Source of the DNA: Ianthella basta
Taxonomy: Eukaryota; Porifera; Demospongiae; Verongiida; Ianthellidae
Direction: 5' to 3'
Length of the DNA: 64,000 nucleotides
Assembly: GCA_964019415.1 (NCBI GenBank)
Contig: OZ025877.1
Coordinates: 4,174,242 to 4,238,241 of the forward strand
Shown here: piece after piece, positions 14,001 through 24,335 of the stretch
How positions within the stretch are numbered: position 1 is the stretch's first letter
Layout of the letters: each line of letters opens with the position of its first letter
Notes under the pieces: generated by a model
Database searches by the model: none
What the model saw: only the letters and a program-made list of their open reading frames with translations
Told to the model about the DNA's origin: nothing
Made by a program: the position numbers and the translations under genes

Positions 14001-17000
14001 TCACAGTGTTGTCTTAATCAATACACATAATGCCAAATTCACTTAACACTGTAGACATTCAATGACGTTGAAAATGCCTAATTTCCTATAATGATATCTA
14101 GCTACAGGTCTATACACACTTCAAAGAGTTTGGCTCACTGCCAACTGCCAAAATTTCTATATATGTATACCAGCCTATTAATTTTGAATTCACTTGTCTT
14201 CTAGGCAAATTTGATTCTGGTAACTTCAGTACATCTGTCACATTTGATGTTGGAGAAATGGAAGCATGTTTCAGATTCAATTTTGTCATTAACAATGAAA
14301 CAATAAAGTCAGAGCAATTCCAGCTGATGATGGTGAACATTTCAAATAGTACTGAGGCTAAAGTGGGTGCAGAAACTGTGGTCATCGCCATTGTGAGGAA
14401 GGATTCACGTATGTTTGCATAATTCTAAGTGAAGGTATAATACTGTCTGAGTTCTGCAAGTGAGTCTCTAGTGTCTCTCCCCCTTTTAGCTTGTCCTCCT
14501 GCTTTCCTGTTTCCTGAGACACCTATTAACTCACTGGCAAAGCACCCTTGTTCCTTACTGGATAGCAGTTTCGTACCTGGTGGCATGATAACTGCTCGTT
14601 GCTCTGTGAACAGTACATGGGATATTCTGGACATGTCTTAGTGTACATTTAGGAGTGATGCACCAGTGTCCGCAGTAGCAGTGGTGGAGGTTATTACGGA
14701 CTCAAATTCGCAACAAGGAGCACTTGAGGTATCAGTATAAGATTTTATATAATTACTGTACAGTCAGTTTGTTGGAATACACCTCAGACTTATCAGCAAT
14801 ATGCATTTGTTTGCCCTTTACAGTTAGCAATATGGGCTTAACCATAAAGCAGCTATGTGTACATGAAAATACTTTAATTGCTATTTAACATTCCTCTCTG
14901 AATTGTTTGTTACAGCGAGATCTTCAAACCTTTGTGGAAGTGACAAACATCACAAGAATAGGTTCTCATAGAGGATCACAAGTGTATTCCATCACAACAA
15001 GCATTGAAGTGGATGGAAATGCCCTTGTTCGCCACCTACAAAGTACATCAAGCAAGATTTCTGCAGTCATAATGGCTCAAAAGTCTGGTAAGTCAATCAG
15101 TCTTTGTACTCTTTCTCAAAGCAGTGTGATCAGTAACAAAGTCTGCTTCTGAATTACCTGAACACCTGCAGACTACTGTAACTGCTGTGATTACTCGAAA
15201 ATTAAGGTCCAGCCACTTTTCTCAGTAATGGCCAGCTTTCAGATATGCATTGGAAGTTATGAGGCACCACAGGCTTGTTCCTGCTCCAGTGAAGGTGTAG
15301 AGGTAAAATATAATATATTATTAATGTTAATCAAGTTCTCAACTGGTATTATTAACTCTTACATACGCTACAGTGTCTTCCAAGGTTCAGTCCTACTTTT
15401 GCTGCACCTGATGTAGCCCAATGCTTTCTAGATGTTGATGGTGACAGGAAACCAGATAATATACAGGTGAAAAATTTATGATATATATACAAATGACGCA
15501 TTTTTACCATAATTATTAATATCACTGTAATGCACTCAGCATCACAAGCTGTTTTGACCTCAATGATTAGCTTAGCTGTTCATCAGCTTTCATTCTCTAG
15601 CCCACTCACAATCAATGAAATACTGTATTAATACCAAATTATCATGATTTCTCCCTTAGGACCCCTGTATTGGATGTTGTCTACCAGACTTTGACCTGAC
15701 CTTCCAGTGGCCTAAAACTACTCACAATACGGTAGCTGAGTTGCCTTGCTCCACAATTCATTCCAGTTTCTCCAATACCAAAGTACAAAGGAAGTGTCTT
15801 CCTGATGACTCTTGGGAGCCAGCAGACATCAGCTCATGCACTTTCAAGAACACCACAAGGAATCCGATCTACCTCCTCACAACTAATGTGACAATGAGGT
15901 TTCAAAAGAACAGCTCAGAAGCAATCAATGCATTAAAGGCCGCCGTTGTGAAACAGGTAACCATGTTACAAAGCAAAATCTCTTTCTAAGTTCGCATGCA
16001 ACTGAATGAAAATTGTGTGCTTGCAATTTGAGTAATGTATTTATCTTTATTGGGTTTAGCTGGATAAATTGACTGAAGGAGATTCTCTCAGCAACACTTC
16101 CTACCAGATCACAGCACAAACCATCACCAGTGGTGAAGCAAACACTTCAATTGTCCTGCTGGTAGTAGAGTTTCTACCAAGTGTGAACCTAACAGAAAAT
16201 GCTACAGTTTCTACTACAGTGAATGACCCATTCAATGGTGAAACTTATACCATAACACAGATCATCGCTGCCAAACCTTCAGGTGAAGAATTTGCATAAT
16301 TAATTATTATGTGAAGGCATTAACATTAATCTTATGCATACACTCTTAATGATGCTTATTTTATCTTGGCTTATAGTTATAATGCATGACATTGACCATG
16401 CATATAATATTATAAAGGATTACTCTCTTCTATTGGCTATATGCACAATGTGCTGCAGATTCATGTTCCTGCAAAGCGGGGTCTGGCCAGGTTGCCCATC
16501 TCTGTGTTGGCCCATCAAGTAGCCCATGTGACTGCAACAGCTTTAGGACATGTGAAGTAAGTAGACAATGAATTTCAGTTGACTATAGTATTATATTGTG
16601 TACTGGTGAATGTACATGACGTGGAATGACAAAATATACTTCAAATTGCAATATGCAGTGCATTGATCCATATGTGAAGGATGACAAGAGTGGTCAGTGT
16701 TCCTTGGACACAGATGGAGATACCATTCCAGACTACAGAGTAATTTGATTGGTCACACACAGTTACCCAAAGCTATATAAACCAGTCTCACGTTGTACAT
16801 TCTCAGTTTTGTATGCAGTTGACGAAGGCCTTCAGGTCGAAATGTCCTGCATTCAGTTGTTGAATAATCTGCTATGTCTTACCCACAAACTATTTGCCTG
16901 CATTAAACAACGTAGCAATGAGCCTCTTCTTCTACACTAGAGTAATGGAATTGGCATGTAGTCATGCATAATTAAATTCGGAATCCAATAATGCGTATAA

Positions 17001-20000
17001 TTAAGTGAACAAAACATGCTTGTCCAATTATTGTCAGATGCTAGCTGAGGAGTAAAATGAACTCTGCTTACAGTTATTGGAGCTCATTCTGTGTACCTAG
17101 GATTCCTGTCTTGACAGATATGGACCAAACAAAACTAGAGGATGCCGTAGGTTCTCATTTGATAAGTAATTTGCATAGCTCTAAGCAAATGTCATTATCA
17201 AACAAATTGATGCTAATAGAATTAATATTATTACTGCTATTTTGCACATATACAGCTATTGCCATCAGCAGTTATCTAGCAGTAGAATGCCTTCCAGAGC
17301 AAGATGAACTGTGGAAAATCCAGTGGCCTCTTGCTGCACCTGGTTCTACTCAGTCAGTTCGCTGCCCAGGGGAGGGAGATACTATTTCACCAGGGTTGGC
17401 TCACAGGAGCTGCCTGTCTGGTGGCACTTGGGGCCCTGTGGATGCAACAGCCTGTGAGTCTGCAGCCGTCCGAGAAGTCAGAATTAAGGTACTTATTATA
17501 ATCTTTGCACTTGTTTGTCAAGTACATTCAATAGTTGTCCGAATTGCATTATATCATAATGTATTATGTACAACATTTTGTTCGCACAAATTAACTTCAG
17601 AATTATAATTGGCTGAATTTAAATTGCAGACCAAGAATTTTGTTGCTGCTCTGAACGAGACTTTAAACAGTGACCTTCCCATCTTGGATGCAGACAGGTT
17701 GAAGGTAGAGAGATTGTCAGTCTCTCTTCGAGATGCTCTAAACCATTCAACAATTGAAAATGAGAGACCAGTACTTCCTCGAGACTTGGAAACAGCAACT
17801 CATTTTGTGGAAGTTGTAGCTAAGTGAGTAACTGGAAACCCAGTCAGCTTGTTCCATACTGACCAAGCTTACATTGTTACTTTAGAATAATTATACAGTT
17901 ATATGGTTACTATGACAAAACAGCTTATATAATATTCTTACATTAGTGTCCTAAATATAATGCAGTTTATCTGAAAACAATGGCCTGTTTAATGGTAATA
18001 ATCAGGAGACCGAGAAAGGGCAGCAGAAGAAGGTACACACTACAGTTCAAGTATATTGCACACACAGAATTGTATATTTGCACTTGTACTCTATGTACTT
18101 TGTAGGTTATGGCAGACATTGTCAGCTCCCTTCTGGAAGAGAAGAATGCACCAGCCTTTGAAGCAACAGATAAGGTGGAATTTTACAGAAGGATATATCT
18201 AATTTTGCAGTTTGGTTGCTGCAGTTGCCCATAACATTGTTCAGACTATTGCCATTAACATTGTTTATAGTGTAGTAAATGCGTAAAATGTGTTCTTGCC
18301 TTCATTGTACATTCATTCATAGCGTGCTTTTCCATGATATACAAAAACATGCAGAATCCCTCCACAAGGCTCCTCAAGGCCACAGAAACAATGGCTAATG
18401 CAATAACATCTTCACTCACTATCAGCAAGCCTAGTGTCACCATATCAAGACCCAACTTTGGTAATTCACAAACCTTCTGTGTTTTTCAGTAGGCTTATCC
18501 TAATGATTTGTTTGACATTTTCCTTTCCTGCAGCATTACATGGCACAATGCTTTCCTCCAATCAGTTGCAATCACATGATAGTATTCAATTTCCTGATGC
18601 TTCAGTACAGCTACCTCAGTTCAGCAGACCAGAAAGTATCCCTCAGATTAAACTTCCTATCACGTTTATCTCTACAGCCAGACACAAAAGAGAGACATCT
18701 ACAGTGAATGAGACAGCAGAGGGTGACACAGTGGTGGAAGTGGTAAATGTAGTCATGAACAACATTGAGGAATACCTTCCAGCTGCAAATGGTGGAAAAG
18801 AAAGGTGATAGACAATTACCATTGCTCCACCTTGGTCCTATAGTAATTATATTTCAGCTGTATAGTGTCCTCTTCCCTGGGCCATATCTAATGCATTATA
18901 ATAATACAATTATAGGTATTTCATGGGTATTAACGGTATACATATATTCATTAGTAATTATTTATGACGATACAGTACCCATCCACTGCCAGGTCAAAAT
19001 GGTGTTGTTTATGACTGCTGCAAAGTATAAGGTGTCGATTATATTTATTCCTATCGGTTGATATGTTCAATACCATATCTAGAGAAATGACTTTAATGAA
19101 AGTGGATGTATTTGCAATTGTGTGAAAGAAAGTATTGTGACAGTCACAATGTGATTCAACAGTGAATGGACTGCTTTGGTTCTCATACCATGCACTCTCA
19201 CCATGCTGTTTATTAATTCACCTTAGATTGCTAGTAGTAAACATTTCTGCTTAACATGCTATAACACTCTTGGTAGAATTACGCAAACATATACAGTATT
19301 CCATTAATTGCGTATAATGGTGCAGCACAATACAATAAAAGGTAGTATTGCTGCTGCACATAACTGTTCACATGCACAGAGCACTGTTCTTATGAATATA
19401 CACTTCTTTTGTATTTTGCAGTGATGAACCATCTAATGATACTGTTCCAGCTAGCCTTGTGCTTTCCAGCCAAATCCCTGGCTACGATGGTAGGGAATTG
19501 GACTTCAATGAGACTGTGGAGCTGACATTCCCAATAAAGGTATGAATGAATGATCACAATAAGTAAGAGAGTGTGCATTCTTGCTTTTAACGTTAACCCA
19601 TTGGAAGGTTATGAAAATATATTCATTAAAGTATGTAAGAATATGGGTAGCTCTAGGACAAAAGACATGCATTGTGTATGCTTCAATTACCTGAGATTAG
19701 ACAGATTTCTGCTAATGACTAGGGACATATAATTAACCAAATTGTCTTATTCCTTAACAGAAAGAGGCAATAAATGCAACTGTCCCTGCTGGTAAAGTGA
19801 AAAAGTTTCGTTGTGCCTTCTTCAACTTCACTGGATCAACCAAAGGGATTGGATCCTGGTCCTCTGCAGGGCTGAATTCTGTAGCCTTCAATGGCACTCA
19901 TGTTCAATGCAAGGCCTCTCACTTGACAAGCTTTGTGGTTTTAGTCAGCATTTTGCCTTCAGAAGATCTGGTGAGTGTGAAATAATTGATTGAAATTATA

Positions 20001-22943
20001 GTAAAAGGCTTGCACAATCATACAAGCCTTTACATGTGTCTCCTCTCTATCTTTTGCAGCCTCCACTAAATTTCATCACGTATATTGGCTGTGGCATTTC
20101 ATTCCTTTGCTTGATTGGAGCAATAATATTTTTCCTGTCACTCAGGTTAGGACACAGCAGATAATAAATCCATGCTACATCAACTCATTAAATCATGTAT
20201 TGACACCGCTGCAGAAAGGAGTTAATTCAGAAGCTGCACAACTTTGTCCACCTCAACTTGTGCATTGCCCTGTCCTTGGGACTGCTACTGTTCCTCACTG
20301 GAGTACAGACAGCAACAGCCAATATGGTAACTAAAATGTGCACCTATGTTTGTTCCGATGGTGTGCTGTTGCAACCTAGTAAATGATGCATTAAATGATT
20401 TGCAAACAGAGCAGCATAGGACACTTTAATATAAAAGCTATTTTATATTTTATTGGTAACTAAATTGACATACACTTGCTTCTGTAAACTTTGTGTGTTA
20501 ATGTCCAGTTCACGTTCATAATTCCGATACTATAGGGAGCCTGCAAGTTTGTCACTGCCTTGCTGCACTACTTCTTCCTGGCTACCTTCACTTGGGCACT
20601 GTGCGAAGCTGTCCTCATTTACAACCTACTTGTGAAAGTATTTGGAGCGAATGACAGAAAATGGCTCTACATCTATCTGGCACTGGGATGGGGTAAGCTA
20701 TGTCTCACGGTACATGTTACGTTGTATAATCCTCATAAATTTATACAATGGAAGTCTGTCTACTATTTTCGTAGGTATCCCCATTCCCATTGTGGTGATT
20801 GCTGCTGGTTTGAGACATGACCACTACTTCATCAGACACTCATATGATGAGCATAGCCCACACTACAATGTAGTCAAGGCGTAAGTCATAGACATCCAAT
20901 GTTACTTAAATATATTAACTTTTTGTATTTCATGAATAATACTTGAATGAAGATTTCTCAATTCACTTGCTCCATAAACAGTTGCTGGTTGCCCAGTGAG
21001 AAAGGGATGAATTTTGCTTTTGTTGGACCAATGATAGCCATTATTGTGGTGAGAGATATAGGGAGTCATACAATTATACTGTATGATTGGAAGTTATGAG
21101 CAAATAATTACTGTTCACTTGTCTATATGGACACTTACGTACTGCGCTAGGCATGTCACTGATTTTATTATTACCATTACGTAGTGTGTACTGCTTGCTC
21201 CTGTATTCCTTTGGGAATGCTGTACAGGTGAATGCCACACTGCTCACTGTAAGTTTAGTGTCACTGGCTAAGTCTCAGTGTGGAAGAGTTGGAGGTGATG
21301 AAAAGGCAAAGCAAACCAAGGAGTATCTGGAAGTGGGAAAGTGAGAATTATGCTAGTCACAATTATGCCACCATTCCGTCCATATTTCAGTACTAAAATA
21401 CCTCTGTGAGTTCACCATAATTTTATAACTAAGAGGTTGGTTCATTGCAGTAGGCCACTGCAATTGACAGGCCAGGCTAGGTTGAACAAGGGCTAATCAC
21501 TGGATTGTTGGACCTACCGGTCTTCTACACCACACACTCTCTGGAGGCTGGGGGGGGCTGGAGCCCTATTGATGGTTACCTTTGATCGCTTTCCAGTTGC
21601 CGTCAATTAGGCTCTGGCCCCCAGCCTCCTGACATACTACGACTGGTGTAGAAGGCTGGTAGGCATAAAATCCAGTGATTAGTCCTTGTTCAATACTGTA
21701 TGGCTACCCTGTTGCCAATTGAAGAAACCAGTTTTCCAGGCCTGAATTTTGTAGAAAGATAAATATAGAGCACATAAGTAACACTAATAATTAAAGAAAA
21801 ATGTGGTATGCTATGTGTATAATATTACCCATTGTATGCTGATTCTTAGTATATGGCTAGATTGTTTCAACTGTTGCATCAGGCACAACCCATTCAATGA
21901 CTATTAAATTAATAGAGATTGGCTTCATTATAATTATATATTATGCTCATCCACATTCAGGCGTCTTCTTAAGGCCACAGTCATCCTTGTTCCTGTACTT
22001 GGCTTCACCTGGATCATTGGACTGTTTGCAGTTGGGGAGGAGGGGAGAGTCTTTGCCTACCTCTTTGTCATTGCCAATGTGTTTCAGGTGAGATAAGGTT
22101 AAGGAGATAATAGAATAAACATCCATTACAATAGACTACAGGTGTAATTGCTATGCCTTAGCTAAGAACACTTACGTACCAATTCAAAATATTAGTATCT
22201 GATCACCCTGTATCCCTAAGTTTAACAGAATTGATCGTAATTGCAATGCTGCTCATCCAATACCCTATGCACTGCAGGGATTGTTCATATTTCTATTTCA
22301 TGTCGCAAGACATGAGAAAGTGTGGGGGAAGATAAAGGCCAAGCTGCCTAAACTGAAGGTATGCACTAGCATCATAAAACTATTATGAACACATAATTAA
22401 AGTAATCACAGCGCTTGTTTGAGACAGGTTCCCAGTAAATTATATATCATAATTATGTTCATTCAGGACTTGAGCACTGAGCGTACAAGATCCAATGTGA
22501 ACACTACAGGTATTGCCAGATATACCACTTGACCACTTGTGAAATGTATGCTTTAACTTCATAGTGATATATACTCTATGCACATGCTGCCATTTCCTCT
22601 TTCAATAGCCACCCTTACGAGGTCCACCGGGAGGCCAGGAGACTTTGCAAGCTCCAAGCATTCTGCTTCCATGGCACACACAGAAACATGTGTAGATGGC
22701 AGAGAAGATATGGAGCACAGTGTGAATGGCCACGGCACATGGATGCTGGATGAAATGTCTAGCACTGTTGATCACGCTAGACCAAATAATGACTATGAAG
22801 CACCACCCCATCCCTTTGAAGCTCCCTCTGTCTATGATACACCCTATGCCATTACCACCACTGTATTTGCAGAAGACATCTATGTTGTGCAGGATGATCA
22901 TGAGGAGCCAGTATATGCCAATATCCAGAGAAGCATCCGATAA
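843..22943 (+). CDS. aGPCR-1: SRCR/CCP/Calx-beta/HRM/GAIN/7TM adhesion GPCR, 5' partial, in-frame stop
   Basis: About 43 exons: SRCR x3, CCP x11, two Calx-beta-like exons, an HRM/TSP3-like stalk, GAIN with GPS, seven membrane segments and a tyrosine-rich tail ending at TAA 22941-22943. Every junction follows GT-AG and the phases are continuous throughout. The family is made at the cell surface, usually self-cleaves at the GPS, and signals through the 7TM part after ligand or mechanical engagement. The SRCR exons are assigned here because the neighbouring paralogue has the same SRCR-then-CCP order, although a transposon-filled intron of 1.8 kb separates them. An in-frame TAG at 14639-14641 splits the reading frame, so the full-length product is in doubt: it may be a pseudogene, a null allele, or an exon that is bypassed. 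Confidence 0.85.
2432..2640 (+). pseudogene. THAP-type zinc-finger fragment with a frameshift
   Basis: The frame from ATG 2432 reads [10 protein letters not shown], then [14 protein letters not shown] and a tryptophan-rich stretch, matching the start of a THAP (C2CH) domain. The expected second half, [13 protein letters not shown], is present but in another frame from about 2570, so the domain is broken by one frameshift. THAP domains bind DNA and are common in P-element-type transposases and domesticated derivatives. Being intronic and broken, this is best read as a transposon relic rather than a gene. Confidence 0.7.
3380..3600 (-). pseudogene. P2RX7 C-terminal-like cysteine domain fragment
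   Basis: Read on the minus strand from about 3600 the sequence gives [18 protein letters not shown], followed by [29 protein letters not shown] and TRQQYMGKK. This is the pattern of the P2X7 intracellular cysteine-rich domain as it occurs in many invertebrate proteins and transposon-associated genes (CxCG, MPTxxECLC, then CLxxWVLxxA and YRxxYG). No downstream continuation is clear. It lies antisense inside an aGPCR-1 intron and looks like a mobile-element remnant or retrogene fragment. Confidence 0.6.
3855..13610 (+). CDS. aGPCR-1 CCP/sushi block (eleven exons)
   Basis: Exons: 3855-4040, 4304-4477, 4835-5008, 5513-5686, 7181-7354, 7711-7884, 8234-8407, 9686-9859, 12327-12500, 12913-13086 and 13437-13610. 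All are phase 1 to 1; ten are exactly 174 bp and the first is 186 bp. Each codes for one sushi domain with the pattern SCGTP, [22 protein letters not shown], RxCQSxGxWSG and HPTC. Most copies are nearly identical in coding sequence, and flanking intron sequence is also repeated, so the block grew by recent tandem duplication of exon plus intron. The first and last modules are the most divergent. CCP domains mediate protein binding in complement-type and adhesion proteins. Confidence 0.93.
6505..6535 (+). pseudogene. Truncated CCP exon remnant
   Basis: The sequence GGTCCTGTGGTACCCAAAGC after an AAAG acceptor is the exact start of the neighbouring CCP exons (compare 7181). Homology ends after about 30 bp, so the rest of the module is gone. 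The preceding intron sequence matches other duplicated units, so this is a lost twelfth module. Confidence 0.8.
6715..7025. mobile_element. MITE with about 70-bp TIRs and a 9-bp TSD (Mutator-like)
   Basis: The left end starts TAGTCTCGCG and the right end finishes CGCGAGATTA; the inner arms match imperfectly over about 70 bp, including TTGCACAATCGCG and CAGACTTGA. The element is flanked by GGGAATTGT at 6706-6714 and 7026-7034, a perfect 9-bp target-site duplication. Related empty-site sequence occurs in the duplicated intron near 12761. Long TIRs with 9-bp TSDs are the hallmark of Mutator-like elements. No transposase is present, so it is non-autonomous. Confidence 0.85.
8601..9062. mobile_element. 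TTAA-flanked MITE, piggyBac-like
   Basis: The element begins CCCATTAGCGCC and ends with GTGCTAATGGG, giving inverted termini. It is flanked by TTAA at 8597-8600 and 9063-9066. A TTAA target and CCC...GGG termini fit non-autonomous piggyBac-type elements. There is no transposase frame inside the 462 bp. It sits in the intron between CCP exons 7 and 8 of aGPCR-1. Confidence 0.75.
10290..10345. repeat. Probable interspersed repeat fragment
   Basis: A stretch containing GGGGGTCTGGGG followed by CACGTCCCCCAGAAAATG has an internal near-palindrome and a higher GC content than the surrounding intron. It looks like a transposon end, but its boundaries are not defined here. Confidence 0.35.
10718..11344. 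mobile_element. Mutator-like non-autonomous element, 627 bp, with zinc-finger-like coding remnant
   Basis: Left arm TAGTCTCGCGGGGCCAGACC and the reverse complement of the right arm TAGTCGCGCGGGGCGAGACC match over about 70 bp, ending in a shared GGGTCTGGGAGTTAGC. Flanks are GCTATTCCT (10709-10717) and GCTATTTCT (11345-11353), a 9-bp TSD with one mismatch. Inside, about 10940-11130 reads [19 protein letters not shown], then after a frame change [17 protein letters not shown] and IICKDC. This CxxC...CxxC arrangement resembles a ZAD-type zinc finger. The element is GC-richer than the host intron. Confidence 0.8.
11429..11448 (+). repeat. Poly-C run
   Basis: About 20 consecutive C bases follow CAGTAC shortly after the Mutator-like element. 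Such runs are length-variable and error-prone in sequencing. Confidence 0.9.
13840..17488 (+). CDS. aGPCR-1 stalk: Calx-beta-like, HRM-like x3, TSP3-like loops, Cys-rich exon
   Basis: Twelve exons: 13840-13998, 14205-14408, 14490-14728, 14916-15087, 15172-15302, 15374-15466, 15660-15956, 16060-16282, 16459-16556, 16659-16739, 17101-17146, 17256-17488. The first two form a Calx-beta-like fold ([19 protein letters not shown], later [14 protein letters not shown]). HRM-like modules with C...WP...C...C..W...C occur in 14490-14728, 15660-15956 and 17256-17488. Acidic calcium-loop motifs [14 protein letters not shown] and [13 protein letters not shown], followed by cysteine-bearing linkers, resemble thrombospondin type 3 repeats. 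Exon 16459-16556 has six cysteines in a CxC...CxC layout. Exon 14490-14728 contains the in-frame TAG. Confidence 0.8.
14639..14641 (+). other. In-frame TAG stop in the first HRM-like exon of aGPCR-1
   Basis: The exon reads STWDILDMS, stop, CTFRSD. In aGPCR-2 the aligned exon is [16 protein letters not shown], with CAG at this place. A single C to T change explains the stop. The exon is otherwise intact: 239 bp in both copies with conserved splice sites. It enters in phase 1 and leaves in phase 0, so skipping it alone would shift the frame. Confidence 0.9.
16740..17100. other. Intron with a GAAGGCCT...GGTCGAAA repeat motif
   Basis: The intron between the two TSP3-like exons contains GACGAAGGCCTTCAGGTCGA at about 16829-16850. 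The same core recurs in the palindromic element at 24336-24519. It is probably the end of an interspersed repeat; no coding signal was seen. Confidence 0.45.
17630..19970 (+). CDS. aGPCR-1 GAIN domain and GPS cleavage motif
   Basis: Exons 17630-17823, 17966-18032, 18106-18174, 18355-18460, 18534-18804, 19422-19539 and 19761-19970. The helical part contains [17 protein letters not shown] and [14 protein letters not shown]; the beta part contains [18 protein letters not shown]. The last exon carries the [35 protein letters not shown]. The HLT tripeptide, where GPS autoproteolysis occurs between L and T, is intact. Two of the four usual GPS cysteines are replaced (GL for GC, CKA for CxC). A furin-type RHKR sits in exon 18534-18804. 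Confidence 0.88.
18680..18691 (+). other. Furin-type RHKR site inside the aGPCR-1 GAIN region
   Basis: The codons read R-H-K-R followed by E-T-S-T. R-x-K/R-R is the consensus for furin-like convertases. aGPCR-2 has ARRRV in the aligned place, a weaker match. Some adhesion GPCRs are cut by furin in addition to the GPS; whether this one is used is unknown. Confidence 0.4.
20060..22943 (+). CDS. aGPCR-1 seven-transmembrane domain and cytoplasmic tail
   Basis: Exons 20060-20145 (TM1), 20215-20326 (TM2), 20536-20692 (TM3), 20775-20880 (TM4), 20982-21048 (TM5), 21228-21340, 21961-22087 (TM6 and start of TM7), 22278-22358, 22467-22509, 22609-22943. Class B2 signatures are visible: [16 protein letters not shown] in TM3, CWLPSEKG then FVGPM in TM5, [19 protein letters not shown] in TM6, and [18 protein letters not shown] at the end of TM7. 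The last exon encodes an acidic, tyrosine-rich tail with [22 protein letters not shown] and [12 protein letters not shown] followed by I is a pYxN-type SH2 docking motif, so tyrosine phosphorylation is plausible in addition to G-protein coupling. Confidence 0.93.
21434..21730. mobile_element. Long palindromic MITE in an aGPCR-1 intron
   Basis: The two halves are imperfect inverted repeats. Left TTGAACAAGGGCTAATCACT and ACCGGTCTTCTACACCA match the reverse complement of the right half (TTGAACAAGGACTAATCACT, ACCAGCCTTCTACACCA). The centre holds a second inverted pair (GAGGCTGGGGG and CCCCCAGCCTCC). No coding capacity. The whole element could fold into one hairpin of about 130-bp arms. Confidence 0.75.
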
Positions 22944-23312
22944 GAGTGAAACAAGTATACCTCGAGTGATATGTAGCTTAGTATGACAGTAGGTTACGTG
23001 AGTGCTAACTTTTGTGAGTTTAACACAGTGTGGTGTGCAGTGTGTGAATGAGGCCATAATTATAATTGTTACAATTTTGAGTGAGTAGCTAGGTCATCAG
23101 ACTATTCATTTATGCGTTGTGAGTGTTTGATCATTATTATATTAGCTACTTTACTGTTGGTGTTTCCATTGATAAGTACATTTAGTTATAAACGTCAGTA
23201 TATTATTATAATACTTCAGCTACGAATATATAGCCAGTGTTATACTGTAACAGTATTCTGAAGTGAGTATGCAGTGGGCAGTCCAATGTAAGGATAATCA
23301 TTGTGTCCACAG
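22944..23312. other. 3' flank of aGPCR-1
   Basis: AT-rich sequence after the TAA at 22941. The stretch TTTAACACAGTGTGGTGTGCAG near 23020-23040 is also present after aGPCR-2 (46400-46425), so the 3' UTR was part of the duplicated unit. The nearest AATAAA I see is beyond the fossil exon, at 23889. Confidence 0.6.
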
Positions 23313-24045
23313 GTAATAAGAAGCTGTTCCATTGTGCCTTCTTCAAATCTCCTGGAGGCATAAACAGAACTGGAGGGTGGTCTTACAGAGGACTGACCAG
23401 TACTCACCGGTGGAGTCATTATGACTCACATTATGTAAAGTGCAAAGCATCCCACTTCACGTACACTTTAATTGTGGTTCTGACCACTATTGTGCTCTCT
23501 AATGATCTAGTATGTGTATAGTACCATTGTTGCATAAACGGAAGACAATGTTCTAGATAATTATATAGCCAACTCTTTAAGCTGAACTTCTGGCCACTGC
23601 CAACAATTTCATTGGTACTTAATAAGGGAAAAGGGTGGGCAAGTGAGTGATACATATAAATTACACATGGTACAATTCAATCACTTTATGCCTTGTCTGC
23701 AGACACATGTAAATTGACGTGTGATAATCAGGAAACTCGGCAGTTATGCACTTCTGCATATCAGCAATTCAATGCAATAGATAATTTACATATCTGGTAA
23801 TCTTTTAATAAGATTGTCCTGCTTCATATTATATCATAGCTGAAGTCCTGTTAGTACAATTGGACACACTGGATAGTATGTGGTCTTTAATAAATCTTCA
23901 TTAAACGAATGATGTGTAATAGCATTACCTCGTGCAGGTATCTGCTCAAAGTCATTGTCATCTGTATTTCTCTGCTGACACTCACCTGGATCATCTCATT
24001 GTTTACAGTGTGGAGGAGAAGAATGTCTATAGTCTTGGAATTCCA
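23313..24045 (+). pseudogene. Fossil of a third adhesion GPCR copy (GPS and TM6 exons)
   Basis: Exon-like 23313-23509 reads KKLFHCAFFKSPGG, TGGWSYRGLTS, YVKCKASHFTYTLIVVLT and ends NDL before GTATGT. It aligns along its length with the GPS exons at 19761 and 43409, but HLT has become HFT. At 23938, after a CAG acceptor, YLLKVIVICISLLTLTWIIS corresponds to the TM6 exon start ([20 protein letters not shown]), then diverges. TM1 to TM5 are missing between them. It is a decayed third tandem copy. Confidence 0.8.
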
Positions 24046-24335
24046 ATGCATTTTGATTTACAACAGAACTGCTTAATTTAATGATGACTGATGATTGCAT
24101 GATTGAAATGCATGAATATAATTTGCAATCCTGTTACACAGAATATGCATAGATAATCTAGGTTAATGCAACTTTCATAGGTCATTATATAATAGGAGTC
24201 AGGGATACGTAAGATCAAGCAGTAGTACATAAATAGACCTATGCTTATATTGAGTGCAACTTTAGGCTCAGGGAGGTTTCAAGAGTATAATTTGGTAGAG
24301 GCTCACTGCTACGGCATAGATAGGACTGGGCTAAA

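Noticed and set aside
22602-23057. Minus-strand frame of 151 codons over the aGPCR-1 tail
   Set aside because: It is the shadow of the real last exon, which is conserved in aGPCR-2 on the plus strand.
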